DNA of 42,278 nucleotides, taken from assembly GCA_023522315.1 (NCBI GenBank), contig JAHCSU010000151.1, positions 1 through 42,278 on the forward strand. Reading direction: 5' to 3'. The DNA is from Nostoc sp. CCCryo 231-06. Its GTDB lineage: Bacteria; Cyanobacteriota; Cyanobacteriia; Cyanobacteriales; Nostocaceae. The position numbers were made by a program, and so were the translations under genes. This document shows positions 34,779-42,278 of this stretch, in pieces. Below the pieces are notes generated by a model, which was not told the DNA's origin, ran no database searches, and saw only the letters and a list, made by a program, of their open reading frames with translations. Within the stretch, counting starts at the first letter, position 1; each line of letters begins with the position of its first letter.

Positions 34779-35788
34779 CTCCATTTTCTGTTTCTAAACA
34801 ACCACCACTGATTCTAGTAGCTGATGATGACAAGACCATCCGAGTATTGTTGCGTAAAGCTATGGAACAAGAAGGTTATCGAGTGGTTGAGGCCAATGAT
34901 GGTAAGCAATGTTTAGATGCTTACGAGACTATCAAACCGGATATAGTTTTGCTAGATGCTGTAATGCCTGTGATGGATGGTTTTACCTGCTGTAAGCACT
35001 TGCTCCAGATTGCCAGGAATAATTTAATCTCAGCCCTAGCAACCTTTGATACTGACTCGGCTCTAAATAATACGGTGATATCATCAATATGGGAGCGCAC
35101 TCCTATATTGATGATCACATGCTTGGATGATGAAGAATCCGTAGACCGTGCTTTTGAAGCAGGGGCGACTGATTATGTCACTAAGCCAATTCACTGGCCT
35201 GTGTTGCGCCAGCGATTGCGTCGCCTGCTACAGCAAGCGCAAGTATACAAACAGTTAGAGGCGGCAAACCAAGCTTTGCATCACCTCGCCAATATAGATG
35301 GCTTAACTCAATTGGCAAATCGTCGCCGTTTTGACAATTATCTTAATACTCAGTGGATTAATTTGGCACAACAAGAATCTCCCCTGTCAATGATTTTGTG
35401 TGATATTGACTATTTTAAATTTTATAACGATAAATATGGTCATCCTGCTGGAGATGTCTGTTTACAAAAGGTAGGTGCTTTATTAAGCCTTAAGGCGCAA
35501 AAACATCAGGATTTAGTAGCGCGTTATGGTGGCGAAGAATTTGCTGTGATTATGCCATACACCCCTGCATCTGGCGCACTTCACGTTGCCGCAGCGATAC
35601 AAGAGGGAATCAAAGATTTGCAAATTGTTCACGATGGATCTGCGGTGAGTCAGCATCTGACGCTAAGTATGGGTCTGGCTACTGTTGTGCCCACTTGGGA
35701 ATCCTCACCTTCAGATTTGATTGTGCAAGCAGATAAAGCACTCTACCAAGCAAAGGACGGGGGGCGCGATCGCTTTATCTCAAGTTAG
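34766..35788 (+). CDS. response regulator with GGDEF domain (probable diguanylate cyclase)
   Basis: From the ATG at 34766, with GGAAGG 6-11 bases before it, the protein has 340 residues. The receiver domain covers 14-155: acidic Asp20-22 (VADDDK), phospho-Asp64 (VLLDAVMPVMDG), Thr117 and Lys140 (YVTKPIHW). It carries an unusual insert of about 30 residues after the phospho-Asp loop (QIARNNLISALATFDTDSAL). A coiled-coil linker leads to GGDEF 177-340: DGLTQLANRRRF, MILCDIDYFKFYNDKYGHPAGD and the active-site RYGGEEF (255-259). The inhibitory RxxD site reads KHQD (246-249), so product inhibition may be weak. It makes cyclic di-GMP from GTP. The next gene, sasA, is convergent. Confidence 0.9.
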   Translation: MSDITPFSVSKQPPLILVADDDKTIRVLLRKAMEQEGYRVVEANDGKQCLDAYETIKPDIVLLDAVMPVMDGFTCCKHLLQIARNNLISALATFDTDSALNNTVISSIWERTPILMITCLDDEESVDRAFEAGATDYVTKPIHWPVLRQRLRRLLQQAQVYKQLEAANQALHHLANIDGLTQLANRRRFDNYLNTQWINLAQQESPLSMILCDIDYFKFYNDKYGHPAGDVCLQKVGALLSLKAQKHQDLVARYGGEEFAVIMPYTPASGALHVAAAIQEGIKDLQIVHDGSAVSQHLTLSMGLATVVPTWESSPSDLIVQADKALYQAKDGGRDRFISS

Positions 35789-35793
35789 TTGTA

Positions 35794-35877
35794 GTCATTT
35801 GTCATTTGTCATTAGTCATTTGTCATTTGTCATTAGTCATTTGTCATTTGTCATTTGTCATTTGTCATTTGTCATTA
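35794..35877. repeat. twelve tandem heptanucleotides, GTCATTT/GTCATTA
   Basis: Twelve uninterrupted 7-base units fill 35794-35877: GTCATTT with GTCATTA at units 3, 6 and 12. This is the short tandemly repeated class described for heterocystous cyanobacteria. It lies between the convergent GGDEF and sasA genes. Confidence 0.9.
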
Positions 35878-35892
35878 GTGAATGACCAATCT

Positions 35893-37080
35893 CTAAGAAG
35901 GATAAACTGGTAGTGTGAAGTGGAACCATGCTCCGTTATTGGGAGCAGAGTCTACCCAAATTTGACCATAATGTGCCAGGATGATGCGTTGGCATAAACA
36001 AAGACCAATCCCGTAACCTTCTATACCTTCATCCCGTTGCAGGCGGAAGTGATTTTCAAAGATGCGATCGCGATTCTCTACAGGAATACCAGTCCCAGTA
36101 TCGCCGATACTAAACTGAACTTTTTGGGTAGTCCGATGCAGTCCGGCAATGCTAATCTTGCCACCTTTTGGGGTATATTTGATAGCATTATCTAACAGAT
36201 TCACTAACACTTGGCGGATGCGTTCTGGGTCAGCATATACATAAGGCAAGTCATTAGGAATATCTGTTTCTAGCTCTTGGGATTTGGCGGTGTAGCGATC
36301 GCACAATTCTTCTAATACATCTAAACACACTTTCCCTAGCTGTACCTTTTGTGGTAAGATTGGAAACTCTGTATCTTTGCCACGACCAACCTGTAAAAGG
36401 TCAGCAATCATCCGGTCAATGACCTTAGTTTGATTGCGGGCTTGTTTTAATAAATGCGCCGTCATGGATGGCTTGAGGCGCTGGAATTGCCCCGTCTCTA
36501 AATTGTAGTTAGATTCAAGAGTTTCCATTGCGATCGCGGCAGCAGTTAGCGGATTGCGGAGATCGTGTGCCAGCATAGCAATCACCCAGTCTTTAAACTG
36601 TAGCTGCTCTTGAAGGTTATCTTTTTCCTGTTTCAAGCGAAAAATCTCGTCTGAGAGTCGGATTAGTTCCGCAGAAACAGCAACTGAACTGATAGTGGAT
36701 TTGGATGATGTCGCCCTACCATTGTCGTCTATACGTTCTTGTAAGTCTTCCTGTACTTCTAAGTAAGCGTCTACAGCAGCTTGCCAGCGAGGCCACCAGT
36801 TTTTCAATTGCGCTATGATATTACTCCCAGCCAAAACCTGTCGTGGTTCCGGATGGATTTTGATTAAAGCTGGGGTTGCTATCAATTTAAAGTGTTCTGC
36901 TAAGTAAGGTTGTTGTCCAACATCGATAGTTTGAAGTTCAAAACTATACTCAGCCTGCAATTCTTTTAAGTAAGCACGGATTCGCTGCACTTGTTGTCGG
37001 GACTTTGGGCGTCCATCGACAAACAGTAGCAGATGGAGTGGAGCCTCAGAATAAATAGGCTGATCCTGGGAAACTTGCAT
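35893..37080 (-). CDS. sasA: clock-associated histidine kinase SasA
   Basis: The kinase couples the KaiABC oscillator to transcription, by binding KaiC and phosphorylating RpaA. From the ATG at 37078-37080 it has 395 residues; the frame is open to a TTG nine codons earlier. Residues 13-100 are the KaiB-like thioredoxin-fold sensor ([49 protein letters not shown]). A coiled coil ([22 protein letters not shown]) leads to the H-box ([21 protein letters not shown], His172), the N-box ([17 protein letters not shown]), G1 (GDTGTGIP) and G2 ([12 protein letters not shown]). All motifs are intact. It is alone and leftward; no kai gene is in the window. Confidence 0.96.
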   Translation of the reverse strand: MQVSQDQPIYSEAPLHLLLFVDGRPKSRQQVQRIRAYLKELQAEYSFELQTIDVGQQPYLAEHFKLIATPALIKIHPEPRQVLAGSNIIAQLKNWWPRWQAAVDAYLEVQEDLQERIDDNGRATSSKSTISSVAVSAELIRLSDEIFRLKQEKDNLQEQLQFKDWVIAMLAHDLRNPLTAAAIAMETLESNYNLETGQFQRLKPSMTAHLLKQARNQTKVIDRMIADLLQVGRGKDTEFPILPQKVQLGKVCLDVLEELCDRYTAKSQELETDIPNDLPYVYADPERIRQVLVNLLDNAIKYTPKGGKISIAGLHRTTQKVQFSIGDTGTGIPVENRDRIFENHFRLQRDEGIEGYGIGLCLCQRIILAHYGQIWVDSAPNNGAWFHFTLPVYPS

Positions 37081-37241
37081 GTAATCGTGTTTCAGCACTG
37101 GTAACAACCCGGCGACGCTTTACAGAAAGTAAAATAGACTGACGGTTGTCGATGGTCGTTGTTTTTCCTTCAATTTAATATCTATTTTAGATTCTTAATA
37201 CTCCTATCACTTCTGCGTTTTTGACATCAGACATATCTTTT

Positions 37242-37530
37242 TCAGCCTTTTGCCCCGTTTTGGTTAACTTCATGTCCAAGAAACACCCAAGTCCCTTGAA
37301 TATTAGTCTTAATTTGCCCTGAATCAAAAATTTTCGCCAGAGCTAGGAGGTGAAAGGCTTAACACTATGTCAATTCGAGTACTTGCTTTGAACAAGTGAT
37401 CACCGAAGCAAACGCAGATGCTAATTGTATCTAATCTATCAGGAAGTTGTTAACTGTTCAGACCAAGTTTGTAGAGGGCTTTCTCAACCGCCAGTGCATC
37501 CAATGAAGTGTCTTTTTTGCCTCTACCCAA
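37242..37530 (-). pseudogene. decayed unrecognised gene upstream of sasA
   Basis: One minus-strand frame from TTG 37528-37530 reads LGRGKKDTSLDALAVEKALYKLGLNS, then TAA (37450-37452), then QLPDRLDTISICVCFGDHLF and KASTRIDIVLSLSPPSSGENF. A T-run at 37327-37335 shifts the frame, and the sense continues as DSGQIKTNIQGTWVFLGHEVNQNGAKG to a stop at 37242-37244. One nonsense and one frameshift mutation thus interrupt an otherwise coherent protein of about 95 residues. I do not recognise the family. It lies on the same strand as sasA, about 160 bases before its start. Confidence 0.5.
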
Positions 37531-37673
37531 TCATTACTAGAATTAGGAAAACAGTCACAGTTAACTATTTACTTTCTCTATAACTTGTGAAGCGCACCCT
37601 CTGCCCAGCCTTCCTAAAATAACCCCTACCCTATACCAGAAGAACAGGGGATGGGATTGCCTGAGAAAAAACT

Positions 37674-37966
37674 TTGGATAACATAGAGGCGATGCCTACG
37701 GCGGTAAACTACGCACTTTTAGAGAAAGTACTCACTGCTTTCGAGGCTGCCAAGAAACTCTTGACTATAGCACAAGTAGCACTTACCCCAGAAAATCAAT
37801 TTAGAGATACTAGGGAAACTGCTGCGACACTTGACTGCTTTGCCTATCACCCCGCCCCCAAGAAGCACAAACTTACGCTAAGTTCCTGGAATGGCTTAAT
37901 AGTGGCATTTTTCACCTATTGCCTTATTCAGCTTACCATCGTCAGATGAATAATTTCCAGAATTGA
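37674..37966 (+). pseudogene. short frame with probable frameshift, unknown
   Basis: An open frame from TTG reads NYALLEKVLTAFEAAKKLLT and LTPENQFRDTRETAATLDCFAYHP. Near 37855, at a run of C, the sense appears to continue in another frame as EAQTYAKFLEWLNSGIFHLL and PYSAYHRQMNNFQN to TGA at 37964. The 5' end overlaps a dispersed GCGATGCCTACGGCGG repeat, so the start is probably not original. No function is known. Confidence 0.3.
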
Positions 37967-38735
37967 TTGTAAGCAAGCCTTAGCGTTCTTTATCTATTCC
38001 CCTCCTTGGGTGAGGCTAAAGAGGGCTTTAGTCCTAGTCTATCACTTCAGTTGCTTGGCGTAGGCTTTGCCCGCCGTAGGCATCGCATTACAACTAGTGA
38101 CATCTGGAAGAAGATTAAAGCTTTTGGTAGCTACACTGTTCTTTGGTGAGGTAACAATCAGTTATCGGCTCTGTCAACTGAATATTTCCAGAACTCTCTA
38201 AAAATTCGATTCTCAATCTAGTAGTCTGCCACATTAATTTTGATCAGTTCGTAGTGGGTGGCTCTAGCTCTCATCTAAGCACGCTTTGTGCTTAGATGAA
38301 CTCCCTTAACCTGTCATAATCCCTGTGAGCTTAGAGCATCCAAATCACAAAACTCTTATCTAGCAAGTATTTCAGGTTTATTTCTGTTTTTTCCCCAAAA
38401 ATGTTAGCTTGCCAGAATTTTAGGGAACTCTATAAATAAGCATGGGAATTATCAAAACCTAATGGCTGTAAAACAAAGACAATACGGTAGCAAAAAGCTA
38501 CCGTTTACTCATTTTTAGAGATATCATCTTCACCAACAGAGACATTTACGAAGAAGACGCCGTGAGTCGGTAGTGTCTTTTGGTGATATTAAGAGGTAAG
38601 AGCTAGAAAAGCAGAGGGGCAAAGGAAATGGGTTTTTTCAATATTCCCTTCCCAATGCCTCATGCTCCATTTCCCATTCCATTTAATGAACAGTCTGCGC
38701 TAGGGTAGGAATAGAAACTCAATTTGTGATTTCCT
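37967..38735. other. spacer with repeat pieces upstream of the SLH gene
   Basis: Contains a GGCGTAGGCTTTGCCCGCCG unit near 38057, a TAGTAGTCTGCCA fragment near 38221 related to the 7253-7539 element, and a terminator-like hairpin ACGGTAGC (38484-38491) / GCTACCGT (38497-38504). The hairpin has an AAAAA loop and a following TTACTCATTTTT. No gene was supported. Confidence 0.5.
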
Positions 38736-40127
38736 GTGCTTCCCTGCAAACGTCCAGCTGTTTTTCTAATTTGGGCTGTTCTACTGACTTCGTTAACAGC
38801 CTGTGCTAACAGTCCAGTTGCCAAAAACCTTGAGCAATCTTTGGCGGCAGATCCTAAGCTGCAAAGCAATCCAGTTGTCTTTGAAGAATCTCAGAGTAAC
38901 CAACCGCAAGCACAACAAAACGAATCAACACTTCAGTTACCTGCTGATTTTCCCAAAGATATCCCACTATATTCCAATGCCAAACTACAGGAAGTTACAC
39001 CTGCTAGCGGCTCAGAAAACAGAGTCTCAACTCGTTGGTTGAGTTCTGATCCCAGCAACTTTATTGCTAGCTTTTATAGTAGCCAGTTTCAAACAAATAA
39101 CTGGCAGATTTTGCAACAGCCAACAGATGATGCCGGAGGTGCGTTTGAGGCACGTCGTAACGATTTGCTGTTGAAGGTTTCCATTCAGCCTAAATCAGTT
39201 ACTAACGCCACACCTAATCAACCCCAAACAGCCACCGAATTACTGATTGAGTACGTACCGAATAGTATTGCAACGGTACAATCAACCCCAACTACAAATC
39301 CTAACGAAACTACTAACGACGTTCCTCAACCAGGAAATTTCCAGTTTATTGGCCCGGTACCACCCGCAAACTTGGCAGCACAGCCACCAAGCATGGCTAA
39401 TAACCAAACAACTCCTACAGCCACAGCCCAATCTCAGGAATTCACCGATCTCAATAAGGCACCGCAAGAATGGCGGCAACATATCCAAGATTTGGCTGCA
39501 TTAGGTGTTTTGCCTCTAGAACCAAAGGCAACTAAGAGCAATACTGCCACAACTAACCAGTTTGAACCCGGCAAAATCATTACACATCGAGAATATGCTC
39601 GTTGGCTAATTGCTGCTAACAATGCTATTTATGCCAGCAATCCAGCTAAACAAATTCGCTTGGCATCAGAAACTACTCAACCAGTTTTTAGTGATGTGTC
39701 TGCAAAAGACCCTGATTTTCCAGCAATTCAGGGATTAGCCGAAGCTGGGTTAATTCCCAGTCCTTTGTCTGGAGATTCTACAGTAGTTTTGTTTCGTCCT
39801 GATGCACCCCTAACGCGGGAACAGTTGCTGCTATGGAAATTACCTCTAGATACTCGCCAAGCTTTACCCTCTTCTAACTTAGATACAGTCAAACAAACCT
39901 GGGGTTTCCAAGACGCAGCGCGAATTGACCCCAAGGCTTTAAGAGCAGTGTTGGCTGATTACCAAAATGGCGAACAATCGAATATTCGACGGGTGTTTGG
40001 TTATACGACTCTGTTTCAACCTAAAAAACCAGTAACTCGTGCTGAGGCTGCTACAGCTTTATGGTATTTCGGCAGTCAGGGTGAGGGTGTATCGGCTACT
40101 GAGGCTTTGAAATTAAAACGCGGTTAG
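38736..40127 (+). CDS. SLH-domain lipoprotein
   Basis: The product has 463 residues from a GTG start; a stop lies three codons upstream, so no earlier start is possible in frame. Residues 1-23 are a lipoprotein signal (AVLLTSLTAC, Cys23). A Gln/Asn-rich middle and a beta-rich part (LPADFPKDIPLYSNAKLQEV; RWLSSDPSNFIASFYSSQFQTNNWQILQQP) follow. The second half has three SLH-like units: FTDLNKAPQEWRQHIQDLAALGVL, VFSDVSAKDPDFPAIQGLAEAGLI with FRPDAPLTREQ, and WGFQDAARIDPK with FQPKKPVTRAEAATALWYFG. SLH units bind cell-wall polymers, here probably peptidoglycan-linked, from the outer-membrane or periplasmic side. Confidence 0.82.
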   Translation: MLPCKRPAVFLIWAVLLTSLTACANSPVAKNLEQSLAADPKLQSNPVVFEESQSNQPQAQQNESTLQLPADFPKDIPLYSNAKLQEVTPASGSENRVSTRWLSSDPSNFIASFYSSQFQTNNWQILQQPTDDAGGAFEARRNDLLLKVSIQPKSVTNATPNQPQTATELLIEYVPNSIATVQSTPTTNPNETTNDVPQPGNFQFIGPVPPANLAAQPPSMANNQTTPTATAQSQEFTDLNKAPQEWRQHIQDLAALGVLPLEPKATKSNTATTNQFEPGKIITHREYARWLIAANNAIYASNPAKQIRLASETTQPVFSDVSAKDPDFPAIQGLAEAGLIPSPLSGDSTVVLFRPDAPLTREQLLLWKLPLDTRQALPSSNLDTVKQTWGFQDAARIDPKALRAVLADYQNGEQSNIRRVFGYTTLFQPKKPVTRAEAATALWYFGSQGEGVSATEALKLKRG

Positions 40128-40405
40128 TCTATCGGTAGCATAAAAGTGAGCAATTACCTTCTAAAAGGTGGTAAGGTTTGCCATTTCTTTGTGAAATAAC
40201 TATTTTTTCTCAAGAAAATGTAAATCTGAGTATTTTCAGAGTTTTTACGTGTGTTTAATGAAATTTTGAGGGATAGTTAAGTAAAACAACGTAAGTTAAC
40301 TCAATAGGCGTACTTAGTTTTGAAGTAAGTCAAAAAACAAGTTTTCAGACTATTGCCTTTTGATTACTTTTAAACAAACTAAAAAATACCACAGGTAAAA
40401 CAAAT

Positions 40406-41452
40406 ATGAAAAAACAAGCTGTAGCCGTAGGATTTGTTCTCTTATCTTTCATGTTACCGCTCAAGGCGAGTGCGGCGAGTTTTAGCAAATTTTATGTATT
40501 TGGCGACAGTCTTTCTGATACTGGCAATGTTTTCACTGCTACGGATGGTTTAGTCGCTCCGACAACAGCCATTCCCCAAGCTCCACCCTACTTTCAAGGG
40601 CGTTTTTCTAACGATCAGGTGTGGGTAGACTACCTGGGAAATCAGCTAGGATTAAATCCTACCCCATACTTGACTTCAAATCCTAATATTTCCAATCAAG
40701 GTATTAATTTTGCTGTGGGCGGTGCTAGTTCTGGTCAAGGTAATGCTGTTGTTCCTAATGCACCGTTACCGGGAGTACTAGAGCAAGTCGGCTTGTTGAC
40801 GCAACCGATTTTACAAGCCAATCAGAAGCTTGATCCAAATGCCCTTTATGCTGTATGGGGAGGTGCAAATGATTATGTGTTTGGTCAAGCTACCAATGCG
40901 GCTCAAACAGTCCAGAATTTATCAGATGCAGTAGGGTTACTTGCCTCATCTGGCGCCAAAAATATTTTAGTCTTTAACTTGCCTGATTTGGGCAAGATTC
41001 CATTTGCATTCGCTACAGGTCTATCTAGCAACTTGACTGGTTTGACAGATGACCATAACAAGAGATTAGCAGAGGAACTAGGCAACTTTAGCAATAACTC
41101 TGACCTGAATCTGATCTCTGTGGATGTGTTTTCCCTATTTAATCAAGTACAAGCAAATCCAGGTAAGTTTGGGTTTCAAGATGTGGCTAACCCTTGCGTA
41201 GTAGGGAATTTCCAGACAATCATCAGTGTATGCGCTCAACCAAACGATTATTTGTTCTTTGACTCTGTGCATCCAACAACAGGTGTTCATAAGTTAGTAG
41301 CAGAAACTGCACTGGCGGCGATTGAGGCTAAGTCTGTCCCGGAACCTGCGATAAACTTGGGGATTTTAGCCCTTGGTGCTTTTGGTGCGGTAGGAATGCT
41401 GAAGCGTCAACAAAAAAGAGCAGCATTGATGAACAGCAGACCGGGTTTTTGA
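40406..41452 (+). CDS. SGNH/GDSL hydrolase with PEP-CTERM sorting signal
   Basis: 348 residues. A signal peptide (MKKQAVAVGFVLLSFMLPLK, cleavage ASAAS) is followed by the GDSL fold: nucleophile Ser35 in VFGDSLSDTGN, oxyanion Gly/Asn155 in VWGGANDYVFG, and Asp286/His289 in FFDSVHPTTGVH. The C-terminus has VPEP (311-314), a hydrophobic segment (AINLGILALGAFGAVGML) and a basic end (KRQQKRAAL), the tripartite PEP-CTERM signal recognised by exosortase. It would be an exported esterase or lipase on surface glycans or lipids. Substrate unknown. No exosortase gene is in the window. Confidence 0.88.
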   Translation: MKKQAVAVGFVLLSFMLPLKASAASFSKFYVFGDSLSDTGNVFTATDGLVAPTTAIPQAPPYFQGRFSNDQVWVDYLGNQLGLNPTPYLTSNPNISNQGINFAVGGASSGQGNAVVPNAPLPGVLEQVGLLTQPILQANQKLDPNALYAVWGGANDYVFGQATNAAQTVQNLSDAVGLLASSGAKNILVFNLPDLGKIPFAFATGLSSNLTGLTDDHNKRLAEELGNFSNNSDLNLISVDVFSLFNQVQANPGKFGFQDVANPCVVGNFQTIISVCAQPNDYLFFDSVHPTTGVHKLVAETALAAIEAKSVPEPAINLGILALGAFGAVGMLKRQQKRAALMNSRPGF

Positions 41453-41934
41453 TGCACAATTGTCTCATAACAACAGTTGAAAACTAAACTAACTGTATTG
41501 ATGTGGGATTGCGATCGCTTATTTCAAATTATTGCAGAATTGGTCATGCACCATTCTCCTAGTTGTGTAGAAGCTGAGATTTGGTCATGTTGGGCGTGCT
41601 GCTTGTTTGGCGTCTACCACACAAAATACATATAGATATGAAATTGCTCATTTAGGAGCGATCGCAAACTGTATTGATTTGTTAAAAGCTTTCTGCGAAA
41701 CTGAGTTTGAGTGATATATCCAGGCTTTGATTTGAAGAGCGATCGCATATTAACCCAAAATAGCGTGAATTTTTCTGGTTGTGGAAAATGCGCGTAGGCG
41801 TAGCCCGTCGTAGACATCGCACTCCAAAATTACTCCTACTGTTGATGTAATGTCAGCGCCATATCTCTAGATTAAGCATTAGATGTATAATCACTGAATG
41901 CTTTATATATTTATTTACTGGTTAAAACTATTAA
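41453..41934. other. spacer with HIP1 sites and a dispersed repeat
   Basis: Three GCGATCGC octamers (near 41509, 41657 and 41738) and a GCGTAGGCGTAGCCCGTCGT unit near 41791 are present. No coding frame is convincing; short frames are shadows over the repeats. Confidence 0.45.
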
Positions 41935-42249
41935 ATGATTACCGTTACACCAGAGGAAATTACTCAGTTTCGCAGCCAGTTGGTCGATAGTCCAGAGGCT
42001 TTAGCAGCTTTGGATGCCATAGAAAAGTGTAAGGGAAATCTGGAAGCAGCAGCACAGTTAATTGCTGTTGAGACAACCGATACAGAAGTCAGCTTGAGAG
42101 GAGATTCAAATTATTTAGAGAAATTAGCCCAAAAACTCAGCAAAATCATCTGTCAAGAAGAATTTGACGACTTGATGACGGGAGTATTGACAGCTGCGAT
42201 CGCCTGTTCAATGTTATCTGCCTTGTCTCCTTTAATTCTATCGCTGTAG
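41935..42249 (+). CDS. small protein of unknown function with C-terminal membrane segment
   Basis: A 104-residue protein. Residues 1-60 are helical and acidic (MITVTPEEITQFRSQLVDSP, EALAALDAIEKCKGNLEAAAQLIAVE). The last 30 (LMTGVLTAAIACSMLSALSPLILSL) are hydrophobic and likely in a membrane. I do not recognise the family. The ATG at 41935 has no strong ribosome site; base use is like the neighbours. Downstream sequence ends at the window edge. Confidence 0.6.
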   Translation: MITVTPEEITQFRSQLVDSPEALAALDAIEKCKGNLEAAAQLIAVETTDTEVSLRGDSNYLEKLAQKLSKIICQEEFDDLMTGVLTAAIACSMLSALSPLILSL

Positions 42250-42278
42250 GCAGCAGCAAGATTATTTTGCGTCATTGC

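Noticed and set aside
35794..35877. Possible CRISPR array
   Set aside because: The units are contiguous 7-mers with no spacers, so this is a short tandem repeat.
37367..37399. Short peptide MSIRVLALNK behind a strong AGGAGGTGA site
   Set aside because: It lies antisense to the decayed gene at 37242-37530, and no regulated gene follows closely, so a leader peptide is unlikely.
38518..38605. Minus-strand frame ending THGVFFVNVSVGEDDISKNE before a hairpin
   Set aside because: It begins directly after a stop with no start codon, is too short to assign, and no partner gene is near.
1..42278. tRNA or rRNA genes
   Set aside because: No cloverleaf with a GTTCRA loop or rRNA-like sequence was recognised in any spacer; a tRNAscan-SE run would be decisive.

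Overview
The window is a chromosomal segment of a filamentous, Nostoc-like cyanobacterium. The evidence is the clock kinase SasA, the cyanobacterial families DUF2839, DUF2854 and CRR7-like, a lysyl-tRNA synthetase with a C-terminal KTSC domain, more than thirty copies of the HIP1 octamer GCGATCGC, and intergenic spaces filled with the short palindromic and heptanucleotide repeats typical of heterocystous genomes. No rRNA, tRNA, CRISPR array or intact insertion sequence was seen. Genus-level placement is inference.

Layout. 1-1860: the 3' end of a UDP-glucose 6-dehydrogenase gene, a repeat-filled spacer and a DUF2993 lipid-binding-type protein. 2060-5833: an accessory block with a Phd/YefM antitoxin followed by a broken RelE/ParE toxin, an EcsC-like protein with a TerB-like tail, and a tight leftward run of VapB-like antitoxin, VapC toxin, PD-(D/E)XK nuclease-like protein and a HicB-like protein whose expected ATG reads ACG. 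A near-perfect operator-like inverted repeat lies just upstream of that run. 5848-8925: cinA and glyA, with a 540-base spacer packed with palindromes. 9255-10606: a gene remnant and an AT-rich, isolated exostosin-type glycosyltransferase. 10707-19578: proteases and housekeeping genes (M16 and S9 peptidases, pentapeptide protein, DUF2839, a DinG-like helicase relative without recognisable ATPase motifs, an M48 peptidase). 20033-26095: a Spy-like periplasmic protein, lysS, DUF29, a membrane-anchored VOC-like protein, an ECF-like sigma factor and a secreted TPR protein. 26164-27180: a HicAB pair in which hicA has lost its N-terminus where it fuses to a truncated secreted-protein gene. 27451-37080: signalling and phosphate genes (sensor kinase, ppk1, single-domain response regulator, a REC-GGDEF protein, sasA) with small cyanobacterial proteins between. 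37081-42249: a 1.6 kb spacer of gene relics, an SLH-domain lipoprotein, a PEP-CTERM GDSL hydrolase and a small unknown protein.

The main theme beyond core genes is decay and shuffling of toxin-antitoxin genes: three loci, each with an intact or nearly intact antitoxin, and two with a visibly damaged toxin. The most system-like unit is the four-gene run at 4296-5799, which joins a VapBC pair to a nuclease-like protein and an orphan HicB under one probable operator. Several other genes are relics (9255-9425, 29101-29334, 37242-37530, 37674-37966). One intergenic-type repeat has been inserted in frame into the sensor domain of a histidine kinase (28466-28520).
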